Positions 24,670-33,425 of a stretch of 44,752 nucleotides of DNA are shown piece by piece. Below the pieces are notes generated by a model. That model was not told the DNA's origin. It saw only the letters and a list, made by a program, of their open reading frames with translations, and did no database searches. The DNA comes from GCA-2687025 sp964473525 (GTDB taxonomy: Bacteria; Poribacteria; WGA-4E; GCA-2687025): assembly GCA_964473525.1 (NCBI GenBank), contig CAYYPK010000048.1, positions 1-44,752 of the forward strand, in the 5' to 3' direction. Position 1 is the stretch's first letter. Every line of letters begins with the position of its first letter. Both the position numbers and the translations under genes were made by a program.

Positions 24670-26072
24670 GCCGTGCCCGCCTCCGCGCATTGAGGCAGCC
24701 GAATGCTCACGCGCGCGCCGCCCGTGGGTGCGTTCTCCACGATGAGTTCCCCTCCATGCCTCTCGACAAGGCCCTTCGTCGTCGCTAGACCCAGGCCGCT
24801 GCCTCGCGTCTTGGTTGTGTGGAACGGGCGGAAGAGAGACGCCATCGCCTCGTCGCTGAAACCCGGTCCTCCGTCCTCCACCACGATGGATACAACGGCG
24901 TCGGGCGACTCGATGGAGACACCGACCTTACCGCCTTCGGGCTGCGCCTGCGCCGCGTTGAGCAAGATATTGAGGAACGCGCGCTTGAGGGCTTCGGGGT
25001 CCGCCTGCGCCACGGGCGACGCGTCAGAACTGAACGCAACCTCGATACCGTGCCGGACGAGGTTCGCGGACATGAGTTCCAGTACATCGCGCATCGTCTC
25101 GTCGACGCGCGTCGGCTCCAAGCTCAGCGGGGCGGGTCGAGCGAAGTCGAGCATCTCCTCGACGATTCCGTTCAGGCGGTCGATCTCCTCGAGCGTGTTC
25201 TCGACGTATCGCGCCGTCTTCTCCTCCGTCGTCTGCTCGCCCGCTAGCTGTAGCATCATCTTGATGGACGACAGGGGATTGCGTATTTCGTGAGCGAAGG
25301 TGGCCGCCATCTGACCAGCGGTCGCCAGGCGCTCATGTTCCAGCAGTTCCTCCTGAGAGCGCCGGAGCTGTGTCGTCATGTCGTTGAATGCTCTCCCAAG
25401 CTGCCCGACCTCGTCGTCGGTTCTCACGACCACGGACTGCGTTAGGTCGCCGTCAGCAACCTTGCCTGCTACGCGCGACAGTTCGCGGATGGGCGTGGTG
25501 ATGGCCCTGCCCAGACCGTGGCCGAGCAGCAGGACGAAGGCGATGCCCGCTACGGCGACGCCCGCGATGGCGACCGCCATCCGTCGTTGCGCCAGCCGCA
25601 CCTCGTCTAGCGAGGCGATGAACGTGACCAGCACCGTCCTCCGGTCGTACGAGATGGGTGTGTGGACCAGTCGGTACGAAGACCCAGCAGCCGTGAAGGT
25701 CCGCGCTACATCAGGGGTCGTCACCGCCTCGCGCAGCATCGCACGTAGGCGCGCGTGGTCGTCTGGGGAGAACGCCGCCGTGTCGAAGAGGCCGCCGACC
25801 ACGTCGCCGTTCTCGGCGGATCCGATCAGGTCCACGCCGAACGCCGCCTTGATGTTCTTGAACGTGGAGGCGTCGGTCAGGTCGAGGTACGACGTCGCCA
25901 TGGAGACGTCCACCCAGTGCCTGAGTTGGCGGTTGATCTCGTTCTCGGTGTAGCGGTTGAAAAGGTAAAGCGACGCTCCCGCAGTCAGGCCGATGACAGC
26001 GATCACGAGGACGGAATACGGCGCGGAAATCTTGCGCTGGATGGGCCAATGGCGCACGCCGCGGATGGGCAT
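24666..26072 (-). CDS. Membrane sensor histidine kinase
   Basis: 468 residues. TM1 about 17-37 (APYSVLVIAVIGLTAGASLYL), extracytoplasmic sensor about 40-164, TM2 about 166-184, HAMP about 185-240, HisKA with His261 (FAHEIRNPLSSIK), and HATPase with N-box Asn372 (NILLNAAQA), G1 VEDGGPGF (398-405) and G2 GSGLGL (424-429). It autophosphorylates and passes phosphate to the response regulator translated next, with which it overlaps by four bases. The start at 26072 has gaggag five bases upstream. The ligand sensed by the periplasmic part is unknown. Confidence 0.94.
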   Translation of the reverse strand: MPIRGVRHWPIQRKISAPYSVLVIAVIGLTAGASLYLFNRYTENEINRQLRHWVDVSMATSYLDLTDASTFKNIKAAFGVDLIGSAENGDVVGGLFDTAAFSPDDHARLRAMLREAVTTPDVARTFTAAGSSYRLVHTPISYDRRTVLVTFIASLDEVRLAQRRMAVAIAGVAVAGIAFVLLLGHGLGRAITTPIRELSRVAGKVADGDLTQSVVVRTDDEVGQLGRAFNDMTTQLRRSQEELLEHERLATAGQMAATFAHEIRNPLSSIKMMLQLAGEQTTEEKTARYVENTLEEIDRLNGIVEEMLDFARPAPLSLEPTRVDETMRDVLELMSANLVRHGIEVAFSSDASPVAQADPEALKRAFLNILLNAAQAQPEGGKVGVSIESPDAVVSIVVEDGGPGFSDEAMASLFRPFHTTKTRGSGLGLATTKGLVERHGGELIVENAPTGGARVSIRLPQCAEAGTA

Positions 26073-26327
26073 TCTCGCTCCTCACCGACGGGCAGACGCT
26101 AACACGCGCTGTTGTGAGGCAGCAAGACGCGTGCCTGGTAGGCGCGTTTTGGGCGAAATGCCACTGACGGTTACGCGACAGACGTTGTCTCCTTCCGACT
26201 GCCCGCGGCAGCGAGAGCCGGGGTCGCACCTCACGCACCCCCTACACTATCGTAGAGGGCATTATTGCATACTGGCACCCATGCCGTCATTGCCTGTCGG
26301 CTGCAGCCAGATGAGGATAGTGAATAC

Positions 26328-27389
26328 ATGCCGCGACTCCTACCAACGCTCGTGGAGAATCACCTAACGAAGTCCCGCAACGCGGCTCTTCAGGCCGTGG
26401 GCACCTACAACGACCCGCTTGCCAGCTTCCGCTCAGGGACGTTCATTGTGCTTATGGTCATTGCGTGGACATCTCTGCTTCTAGCGGCATTCATCAGGCG
26501 TGGCGACAAGCCCTACTACCGAGCGAGGAAGAAGGACTCGAATGAGGAATCGATCCGCTTCGAAAGGATCGATGGCGAGAGGAAGCCGTGGGATCTTGGC
26601 CGATGCGCCAAAGAATACTGGGATCGCAACACGAACGCCGTGACGAAGAACCTAGATTTCATCCTCGGCCTCCGGCATCGGATAGAGCACAGAGACATGC
26701 CAGAGCTGGACTTGGCGATCTTCGGCGAGTGCCAGGCGATGCTGCACAACTACGAGGACGTTCTCGTCGATGAGTTCGGGGACGAATACGCTCTCAATGA
26801 AAGTCTGGCGATGTCGCTGCAGTTCTCGCGCCTGCGGGACACCCACCGTGAGGGAGCCGCCCGGGAGCTCACCCGTCCGTTGGCTGAGAACGTGAGGGAC
26901 TACATCGACACCTTCAGGAGTGGTCTGACGGCCGAAGTGGCAGGGGACATGGCCTTCAGCTACAAGGTCTTTCTGCTCCCCAACGTCGGTAACCACAGGA
27001 CGTCAGATGCCTTGGCCGTAGAGTGGGTGACGTTCGATCCAGACGACGACGCGCAACGTGAAGCTCTGGAGAAGGTCGTTGCCATCGTCAAGCATAAGCA
27101 TGTCGCTGCATTGAACACAGACGTGCTGAGCCCGACGGAGGTGAAGGACGAGGTCGCGCGGCGCATTGCTCCGAAAGTGTTCGAAATGCACCACCACGTG
27201 TCAGCGTGGAGACACTTCCGGGTACGGCCTGCCGGGAATTCGAGCAGTCCTGAGGTCACCAAGACCGACTACTGCTTGTACGATGTGCTGCACGGAGACT
27301 ATGGCTACACCCAGGCATGGGTAGACTTCTTATGCGATAAGCTGTCCGACGCGGCCGTGTATCGGGCCATCACGGGCGATAGCGGCTAG
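26328..27389 (+). CDS. DUF3644 protein with HEPN-like RX4H motif
   Basis: 353 residues from ATG 26328 (gagga about ten bases upstream; an open frame reaches 26265 without a site). The DUF3644 signature is clear: FRSGTFIVLMVIAWTSLLLAAFI (a buried helix, not necessarily transmembrane), KNLDFILGLRHRIEHRDMPELD, IFGECQAMLHNYEDVL, and ESLAMSLQFS. RHRIEH (Arg116 to His121) has the RX4H spacing of HEPN ribonucleases, so RNA cleavage is plausible but inferred. It stands alone on the plus strand, and by eye its base composition looks less GC-rich than its neighbours, consistent with acquisition. A solitary defence or stress RNase is the working idea. Confidence 0.75.
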   Translation: MPRLLPTLVENHLTKSRNAALQAVGTYNDPLASFRSGTFIVLMVIAWTSLLLAAFIRRGDKPYYRARKKDSNEESIRFERIDGERKPWDLGRCAKEYWDRNTNAVTKNLDFILGLRHRIEHRDMPELDLAIFGECQAMLHNYEDVLVDEFGDEYALNESLAMSLQFSRLRDTHREGAARELTRPLAENVRDYIDTFRSGLTAEVAGDMAFSYKVFLLPNVGNHRTSDALAVEWVTFDPDDDAQREALEKVVAIVKHKHVAALNTDVLSPTEVKDEVARRIAPKVFEMHHHVSAWRHFRVRPAGNSSSPEVTKTDYCLYDVLHGDYGYTQAWVDFLCDKLSDAAVYRAITGDSG

Positions 27390-27549
27390 GACGAGAGATG
27401 CGCCCACAACGCTGGGCCCAATCAGATCATACAGCGACCGCGCTCACAAGCCGCGAATTGCTTGTGCTGTCCCCGGCCCGCCGCGTGCCACGCACATGTA
27501 CGCGATGGGACCGCACCTTGGGTCCACATCTGACGCTGCCGGCGTTGCT

Positions 27550-28809
27550 TCATCGGGGTCGGGTGTCTGGATACCGTCGGGCAAGCCGCACGGCCGCCTC
27601 ACGATCCTCGACCCTCCCATCAAGCTGGGCGTCGAATACCAACCGCAGAATGGCCCCTAGGCCCGGCCCAGGCTCGTACCCGAGATCGCGCAGATCGTCG
27701 CCGGTCACGAAGGGGCGAAGGCTCGCGAACCGGTGATAGTGCGCCACCAGCTCTGCGTGTGCCGACGCCCCGTACCGCGCGCCCAGGGCGGGAAGAATGT
27801 CCGGGCAGGCTCCAGCTAGGAGCGGATGCCACTCGCTGGGTTTCAGAGCAGCCGGGGCGCGGTCTGCGAGGGCTTCCGCGACGGCCGAGACGGAGCCGAC
27901 ATCTCGCGCGAACTCGCCGGGTAGCATGAGCCACGCCATCAACGCGGCCGCGTCAGACTCCATCCAGTCGAGCCAGGCGATGAGCAGAGAGCGCTGCCTG
28001 TCGGCGTCCGATGGAGCGACGAACGTCGCCGCGCGAGCCACGAAAGCGCGGGTGTCTTCATCAAACGGGAAGGGAATCGTGAGCGCGGTCAGCGCGCCCA
28101 AGTCGTGCAGGCCTGCCAGGACGGACACCGGCTCTTCTTCGCGCAGAGCCGCCGCAAGTTCGTTGCGGACGCGAGCGCCAGTAAGCAGGGCGACCACCCC
28201 ACTCGATGCCGCTCTTCGCGCGGCGCCAGCCGTGCCCTCGTCCAGCGCGAAGTCGAACCGGCGCGCGAACTTCACCGCCCGGAAGATGCGCGTCGGGTCG
28301 TCCACAAAGCTGTCTGGGTGCAGAATGCGGATGCGTCGCGCCGTGATGTCGGCGACGCCGCCACATGGATCGACGATCTCCCCGAACCCGTCAGGAGCGA
28401 GAGGCGCCGCCATTGCGTTGATCGTGAAGTCGCGGCGCAGCAGATCCTGGTGTATGCCCGCAGGAACAACGGCAGGCAGCGCGGCAGGCTGCTCGTACGT
28501 TTCGGAGCGCGACGTGGCGAGATCGACCTGCGACCCGTTGGCAAGCGTGACCGTCGCTGTGCCGAACGCCTCGTGCGTCTTGTCGACGACAGCCCCGTGA
28601 CGCGCCGCGAGGCTACCCGCGAGCGCGATGGCGTCGCCCTCAACGGACACGTCTAAGTCAACGATGTCGCGCCCTAGCAGGGCATCCCGCACCGGTCCGC
28701 CTACCAGATAGGCGGTGAAGCCGCTATCCCGCGCGACGGCGCCAACGACGTGCAAAGCAGCTTGCGCCGACGACGATAGCGCGCGTTGTAGATGGGCTTT
28801 CGCGTCCAC
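27550..28809 (-). CDS. CCA tRNA nucleotidyltransferase / poly(A) polymerase family
   Basis: 419 residues from GTG 28809 (cggag just upstream). Class II nucleotidyltransferase head: YLVGGPVRDALLG (34-46) and the metal-binding DLD (51-53). The neck has QDLLRRDFTINAMA (121-134) and FVDDPTRIFRAVKFARRF (168-185), the RNA-binding and template motifs. It adds or repairs the tRNA 3'-CCA end; CCA, A-adding or poly(A) specificity cannot be told apart here. The open frame continues upstream to 29151, but that part is an Arg/Ser-rich shadow of the recombinase gene. Last in a long same-strand run. Confidence 0.88.
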   Translation of the reverse strand: MDAKAHLQRALSSSAQAALHVVGAVARDSGFTAYLVGGPVRDALLGRDIVDLDVSVEGDAIALAGSLAARHGAVVDKTHEAFGTATVTLANGSQVDLATSRSETYEQPAALPAVVPAGIHQDLLRRDFTINAMAAPLAPDGFGEIVDPCGGVADITARRIRILHPDSFVDDPTRIFRAVKFARRFDFALDEGTAGAARRAASSGVVALLTGARVRNELAAALREEEPVSVLAGLHDLGALTALTIPFPFDEDTRAFVARAATFVAPSDADRQRSLLIAWLDWMESDAAALMAWLMLPGEFARDVGSVSAVAEALADRAPAALKPSEWHPLLAGACPDILPALGARYGASAHAELVAHYHRFASLRPFVTGDDLRDLGYEPGPGLGAILRLVFDAQLDGRVEDREAAVRLARRYPDTRPR

Positions 28810-28860
28810 TAGGGCTCCGCGTCGCAGGGCGTGTTGGTGTTTCGCCCGACCCCATCCTAA

Positions 28861-28881
28861 CCTTCCCCTGTCAGGGGAAGG
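28861..28881. repeat. Perfect inverted repeat between xer and CCA genes
   Basis: ccttcccctg (28861-28870), one base, caggggaagg (28872-28881). It makes a 21-bp near-palindrome in the 88-bp gap. No T-tract follows on either strand, so it is more likely a short dispersed repeat or processing hairpin than a rho-independent terminator. Confidence 0.55.
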
Positions 28882-28897
28882 AACTCTTGCGACGCCG

Positions 28898-29809
28898 TTA
28901 ACCGCGTGGGTGGAAGTTCCGGTGCGCCTGCTTGAGGTGCTCCGTCTCCACCTTCGTGTAGAGCTGCGTCGTGACGATCTCGGCGTGGCCGAGCATCTCC
29001 TGGAGCGCTCGCAGGTCCATGCCCCGCTGGAGGAGGTGCGTCGCGAAGGAGTGCCGCAACGTGTGTGGCGATACCGCGCGCTCGATCCCCGCCTTCGCCG
29101 CGCACTGCTTGATGAGCTTCCACAACTGCTGCCGGGACATCTTGCCGCCACCGCGGTTCAGGTAGAGCCAATGCTCGCCGCTGACCCCGACGAGAGCGGG
29201 TCGTCCCTTGTCGATCCACTTGGCGAGGGGTTCGAGCGCCCATTCGCCGATGGGGGCGAGTCGTTGCTTGTTGCCCTTGCCGATGCACCGCAGATAGCCG
29301 ACATCCATGTGCGCGTCCTGCACCGTCAGGTCCGCTAGCTCGGAGACGCGCAAACCGGTCGCGTAGAACGTCTCGAGGATGGAGTGCGTGCGCAACTCGT
29401 AGGGGTTGTCCGTCGTGGGCTTGTTGGCGGCTAGGAGGCGATCCACCTCTTGCGGCGTGAGCACCTCGGGAAGCGTGGCCCACGTCTTGATGGGCTGTAT
29501 CTTCGCGGAGGGGTTCTCCGTCAGCAAACCCTCACCCTCGAGGAACTTGAAGAACGACCGCAACGCGTACAGCCGCCGACTAATCGTCTTGGTCGAGAGA
29601 CCGCGCACCCGCATGCGGTTCAGATGGTCGGCTACCTCGGGGTAGATGACCGTCGTGAACGACGCGCGACCGTGGTCCAGGAACGTCGCCGCCGCCTGGC
29701 GAAGGTCGCGGGCGTAGTTCGACAGCGTGTTCTCGGACAGCCCGCGCTCAATGCGCAGGTAGTCCATGAACATCTCAATCTCAACCTGGAAGGTGGGTTC
29801 GGAGCTCAT
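28898..29809 (-). CDS. Tyrosine recombinase, XerC/XerD type
   Basis: 303 residues, full length. The N-terminal SAM-like core-binding domain (about 8-95, MFMDYLRIERGLSENTLSNYARDL) is followed by the catalytic domain with Arg154 (ATGLRVSEL), Lys178 (GKGNKQR), His249 and Arg252 (PHTLRHSFATHLL), His275 (LGHAEI) and Tyr284 (TTQLYTKV). Length and motifs fit the housekeeping dimer-resolution recombinases rather than an integron or phage integrase. XerC and XerD cannot be separated by eye. It sits 36 bp after the D-aminoacyl-tRNA deacylase gene; no dif site was recognised. Confidence 0.9.
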   Translation of the reverse strand: MSSEPTFQVEIEMFMDYLRIERGLSENTLSNYARDLRQAAATFLDHGRASFTTVIYPEVADHLNRMRVRGLSTKTISRRLYALRSFFKFLEGEGLLTENPSAKIQPIKTWATLPEVLTPQEVDRLLAANKPTTDNPYELRTHSILETFYATGLRVSELADLTVQDAHMDVGYLRCIGKGNKQRLAPIGEWALEPLAKWIDKGRPALVGVSGEHWLYLNRGGGKMSRQQLWKLIKQCAAKAGIERAVSPHTLRHSFATHLLQRGMDLRALQEMLGHAEIVTTQLYTKVETEHLKQAHRNFHPRG

Positions 29810-29845
29810 GCATCCCTATCGGTTCGATGGTCGGTAGCGTCAACG

Positions 29846-30295
29846 TCAGAAGAGGCGCGTTGAGTCGAGCAGGATAGTCACCGGGCCGTCGTTCACGAGC
29901 TGCACGTCCATCATCGCGCGGAAGACGCCTGTCTCGACCGGTACGCCGCGCTCCGACAGCGCCGCGACGAACTCCTCGTAGAGAGCGTCCGCGCGCTCGG
30001 GAGGGGCCGCCTCCGTGAAGCTCGGACGTCGGCCGCGTCGACAGTCCCCATACAGTGTAAACTGCGAGACAACGAGCGCGGTTCCGGCGATGTCGAGCAG
30101 GGATAGGTTCATCTTCCCCTCGTGGTCGGAGAAGACCCGCAAGTTGGCGACCTTGTCCGCCAGGTAGACGATGTCCTTGGCGTCGTCCTCGGCTGCGACA
30201 CCCAAGAGGACGACGAACCCCCGCGCAATCGATCCGACGACCTCGCCATCGACGGCGACGGACGCGCTCGACACACGCTGCACGACCGCCCTCAT
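29846..30295 (-). CDS. dtd: D-aminoacyl-tRNA deacylase
   Basis: 149 residues. MRAVVQRVSSASVAVDGEVVG, SQFTLYGDCRRGRRPSF (77-93) and VNDGPVTILLD (134-144) are the full DTD signature. The enzyme removes D-amino acids (and glycine) mischarged on tRNA. ATG 30295 is used; the open frame to 30391 overlaps the barrel-protein gene and adds no family sequence. Expressed within the eight-gene run, 34 bp after the outer-membrane protein gene. Confidence 0.94.
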   Translation of the reverse strand: MRAVVQRVSSASVAVDGEVVGSIARGFVVLLGVAAEDDAKDIVYLADKVANLRVFSDHEGKMNLSLLDIAGTALVVSQFTLYGDCRRGRRPSFTEAAPPERADALYEEFVAALSERGVPVETGVFRAMMDVQLVNDGPVTILLDSTRLF

Positions 30296-30329
30296 GCCGT
30301 CTGTCGCGGAGAGGTAGACAGCGGCCAGC

Positions 30330-31373
30330 CTAGAATAGATCCTGCTCCAACGACGGGGCCGATGGCGCCACGCCGGCCGACTTCTCACCAATCTGCGCGA
30401 GGCTCACCAGCAGGTGGCCCGACGTGTTCGTCATGAGCTGCACGCTTGTTGACGGGGAGAGGAAGTAGCGGAATCCGAAGGTGAGCTTCTCGGCGGTCGT
30501 GCGGTATTCCACGCCAGCGATGTCGCGCCGCGAGGAGAAATCAGCCGACACCGATAGCTGCTCCGGGATGAGCGCGAATACCGCGCCTCCCCCAAACGAC
30601 GTCTGCGCGCCGAGCTTCCGAGCAGAACTCAGAGCGACCCGTCCGTGCGCCTGCACGAGATCCCCGGCGGATATCGTGACGGCTGTGTACCCCTCGACGC
30701 CGAAATCCGTGAAGCCGTCCGCAGGGGTCTTGTCCTTGAACACCTCGAAGTCGTCGGAGGCGTAGCCAAACCGGCCGCGGAATCCGACCGCGACCGCGGG
30801 AAGACCGTCGCCATAGTCGGGCTTCAATTGGTGCTTCACCCCGACGCCGAAGTCGAATATAGGCTGGTCGTAGACTCTGTCGAACCGCAGGTCTCCCTCG
30901 TCCGCGAACGCGCCGTAGATGTCGGCAGGCACGCCGTAGAAGTTCTGTACACGCTTCTGACTCGTGCCGCTACCCACCGTGCCGTCCAGGTAAAGGTCGG
31001 TGGTTTCCGTGAGGCCGAATCCGAGCGTCAGAGGGATGAGTCCGCCGTCCGACTCGTACAGCACGGCGCGAGGCAACTCGACGCCCCCGATGTTGAGATC
31101 CTCCTCAATCGGAACGCCGTTCAGTCTCGGCAGCCGTGTTTCCAGAGGGATGAACCCGCCGGAGACCATGAACCCGCCATCGCCGAGAGTGTGCGCCGTC
31201 TCCAAGCGTCCCGCCGTCGGGAGGGTGCTGACCTGCGCGCCTGCGGCAGACGCGAGCGCCCAGCACAGGCCCGCAACCGCGACGACGACCGCGCACGTCC
31301 AGTTTCTATCCACCATGTCGACCATCCTGCCGCCCGCCGTGCTACCTGCATTTTCAGCCGTGAGAAAGCCCAT
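30330..31373 (-). CDS. Predicted outer-membrane beta-barrel protein
   Basis: 347 residues from ATG 31373 (aggag seven bases upstream). A likely signal peptide ends near residue 46 (CAVVVAVAGLCWALASAAGA), preceded by a 20-residue hydrophilic extension; ATG 31325 would give a more usual leader. The mature part alternates short amphipathic strands and turns (LTLGFGLTETTDLYLDG, FDFGVGVKHQL, VAVGFRGRFGYASD, QAHGRVALSSARKL, LTFGFRYFLSP), typical of a barrel of about 12 strands. It starts 23 bp after the fibronectin-III lipoprotein gene, so the pair may work together at the outer membrane. Family not recognised. Confidence 0.72.
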   Translation of the reverse strand: MGFLTAENAGSTAGGRMVDMVDRNWTCAVVVAVAGLCWALASAAGAQVSTLPTAGRLETAHTLGDGGFMVSGGFIPLETRLPRLNGVPIEEDLNIGGVELPRAVLYESDGGLIPLTLGFGLTETTDLYLDGTVGSGTSQKRVQNFYGVPADIYGAFADEGDLRFDRVYDQPIFDFGVGVKHQLKPDYGDGLPAVAVGFRGRFGYASDDFEVFKDKTPADGFTDFGVEGYTAVTISAGDLVQAHGRVALSSARKLGAQTSFGGGAVFALIPEQLSVSADFSSRRDIAGVEYRTTAEKLTFGFRYFLSPSTSVQLMTNTSGHLLVSLAQIGEKSAGVAPSAPSLEQDLF

Positions 31374-31396
31374 CGCCGTGCTCCTTCGCGACACCA

Positions 31397-32608
31397 TCAG
31401 AAGACGTATCCGGGCGGATACACTTGGTCGAAGTTGCCGTCTTCGCGCGGCGTGTTGTCGAACGCCGTGATGAAGTACGGCGGCACGAACACAAGGCGCT
31501 CTGACAGTGAGAACTTCCTCGTCGAGGGATTGTTGATGGTCTTGCGGATACGCCACCCGTGTGGATCCGCCGGATCCTGGCGGTAGATGTTGTATCCAGA
31601 GACATCCCCCTCCGGCGCCCGGGTCCAGGAGAAGTCGACCTGGAAATTGCCGATCACGCCCGTTATGTCGTCGATGCGCCAGTCGAGCGGCTTTGGCGGG
31701 AGATTCGGCACCGTCGCCTGAAACCTGCGGTCCAGACCCTGGTCGCTCTCGACCCCAAACCTGTCGACGGCGGTCACGAGGTATTCCTTGGTTGTCTCGT
31801 CACGCATGAACGCCGTGTCTGTATACTGCTGCGCAGCTTCCGAGGCTACGGCGCCGCCTATGTCTGCCGCGACGACACCTTGGATGGCGATCTCAGTGAG
31901 CAACCCCAGCTCCGGCCGTTTCCCAGGAACCACGGGGGAACCGTAGACGCGATACAGCGCCGCGTCGCCGGGGGGCTCGTAGTCCGGCCACGCGAGCAAC
32001 ACCCACAGATCGTCGACGAACACGTCGGGGTGGGGTGGCTCGGGGGCCTCGCTAGGAGTGACGCGCTCGAAAGGCCAGTAGACGGTCGACTCCTCCGTCA
32101 GCACCGGCGGCTCGTTGGGATCGGGCGTTTCCACACCCTTCGCGTCCACAACGGTGAGACGGTACCGGTATGGAACGGGCTGATTCGTGAACGGGTCGAC
32201 CTGGTCGTTCTCCAGTCCAGCGCCGTCGTTGTTGTCGACGAAGACGTAGCGATGCCCTCGGGCCTCTCGGCTTGTCGCGTCGTCCACGACAGCTGGCTCT
32301 TCGCCAGCGAGTGTGAACTCGGAACCGGGGTCACCCTCGAACCTGCGGTACACGCGGTAGGACTCTATCCCAACGAGACCCATGGAGAACCACGTCACGG
32401 TCGCTTCCTGGTCGCCCGGTAGCACCTTTACGTTGGGCGGCGACCCTCCCGTCAGGGGATTCAGCGGGTCGTATGGGTTCCCGTAGTCCTCTGCGTCGGA
32501 ACATGCCGTCATCAGGACGGCGAGAGCCGTCCCAACGCACGCGGCGCCGATGAGCAGAGCGGCGCGACTGGATGTCGGTGTCACGGTCACGCTCTCCCTA
32601 GAATCCAT
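31397..32608 (-). CDS. Fibronectin type III-repeat lipoprotein
   Basis: 403 residues from ATG 32608. A lipobox LMTAC puts the lipid-modified Cys at residue 36. Tandem beta-sandwich units in fibronectin-III style follow (VLPGDQEATVTWFSMGLVGIESYRVYRRF near residue 62 onward; VLLAWPDYEPPGDAALYRVYG; VDFSWTRAPEGDVSGYNIYRQ). Such lipoproteins mediate adhesion or hold envelope complexes. The start overlaps the end of the upstream small-membrane-protein gene by 11 bases and the barrel-protein gene follows closely, so translation is probably coupled along this stretch. Confidence 0.8.
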   Translation of the reverse strand: MDSRESVTVTPTSSRAALLIGAACVGTALAVLMTACSDAEDYGNPYDPLNPLTGGSPPNVKVLPGDQEATVTWFSMGLVGIESYRVYRRFEGDPGSEFTLAGEEPAVVDDATSREARGHRYVFVDNNDGAGLENDQVDPFTNQPVPYRYRLTVVDAKGVETPDPNEPPVLTEESTVYWPFERVTPSEAPEPPHPDVFVDDLWVLLAWPDYEPPGDAALYRVYGSPVVPGKRPELGLLTEIAIQGVVAADIGGAVASEAAQQYTDTAFMRDETTKEYLVTAVDRFGVESDQGLDRRFQATVPNLPPKPLDWRIDDITGVIGNFQVDFSWTRAPEGDVSGYNIYRQDPADPHGWRIRKTINNPSTRKFSLSERLVFVPPYFITAFDNTPREDGNFDQVYPPGYVF

Positions 32609-33041
32609 GTCGCCAGAGGAAGCCAAGTTCGCGACGCGCTACGTTGTGGGTTAGCGCGATGGGAGGGGCTTGCGCGACGCCGCCGCCTGCGTCGGACCCA
32701 CCGCGAAGCAGGGAGAGCGCTCCGAAGAGCACGCCTGCGGCAAGGAGGCCGTTTCCGGCGGCCGACAGGCCCTGGCCGAGGCGACGCTCGCTCTCGTAGT
32801 CGTCGCGCAACGCGGTCAGCTCTGCTTGGTCCGCGGTCAGCAAGTAGGCGTCGTAAGTCTCCGCCGCCCCGCCTCCGACGACTGTCCCTCCGAGCTTCAA
32901 GCCGACCCCCAGCGCGAAGAAGCTCGCGCCCAGGACGCGCGTGCGACTTGCCGCCTGCGCGGCGCCACACGTCGCCAAGAGCAGCGCCACGGTCAGCAAC
33001 GCTGCCAAACGCCTAATGCGATGTTGCGTTCGATGAACCAC
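32598..33041 (-). CDS. Small exported/membrane protein
   Basis: 147 residues from GTG 33041, chosen because ggagga lies six bases upstream. Likely signal peptide about 1-30 (LAALLTVALLLATCGAAQA), then hydrophobic Gly-rich segments about 39-57 and 95-113 separated by a charged helix (ETYDAYLLTADQAELTALRDDYESERR). The C-terminus ends in aromatic LGFLWRHGF, suggestive of membrane association. I recognise no named family. It overlaps the VanZ-like gene upstream by 29 bases and the lipoprotein gene downstream by 11. Confidence 0.7.
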   Translation of the reverse strand: MVHRTQHRIRRLAALLTVALLLATCGAAQAASRTRVLGASFFALGVGLKLGGTVVGGGAAETYDAYLLTADQAELTALRDDYESERRLGQGLSAAGNGLLAAGVLFGALSLLRGGSDAGGGVAQAPPIALTHNVARRELGFLWRHGF

Positions 33042-33384
33042 GGATGATCCTCCCGACGAGTATCCAGCAAGCCGCGGCGACACACGCCCCAACGGCATCA
33101 GCGACCCAGTCCAGCAGATCCGGTTGGCGTCCCGGAGTGAAGCTCTGATGCCACTCGTCCGTGGCGCCGTATAGCAACGTCAAGCCAACGGCGATGGCAG
33201 TCGCCAGCAGCGCGCGCGTCGTCACGGTTCCCACCGCCAGCCGCACGACCACACAAAGACCGAAGTATGCGACCGCATGCACCAGCTTGTCCGACACGGG
33301 TAACGGCTTGCCGCCCGTCGACGTCTGCGAGGACAGCCAGTAGAGCAGACCCATGTACGACAGCGCGAGGGTCCACGCGACCAC
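33013..33384 (-). CDS. VanZ-like membrane protein
   Basis: 123 residues, about four transmembrane helices. The VanZ-family signature DKLVHAVAYFGL (32-43) and YGATDEWHQSFTPGRQPDLLDWVADAVG (72-99) is present. VanZ itself gives low-level teicoplanin resistance, but most relatives are housekeeping membrane proteins of unknown function, so resistance is not implied. The GTG start at 33384 has aagg very close; an upstream non-ATG start is possible because ggaagg lies further back. It begins 41 bp after the DNA polymerase gene. Confidence 0.85.
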   Translation of the reverse strand: MVAWTLALSYMGLLYWLSSQTSTGGKPLPVSDKLVHAVAYFGLCVVVRLAVGTVTTRALLATAIAVGLTLLYGATDEWHQSFTPGRQPDLLDWVADAVGACVAAACWILVGRIIRGSSNATSH

Positions 33385-33425
33385 TGCCTTGGCGACTTTC
33401 AGGCGGCTTCCTTCCGCGCGACCGA

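Noticed and set aside
28810..29151. N-terminal extension of the CCA-adding enzyme frame
   Set aside because: Arg/Ser-rich shadow of the recombinase gene; family homology begins just after GTG 28809.
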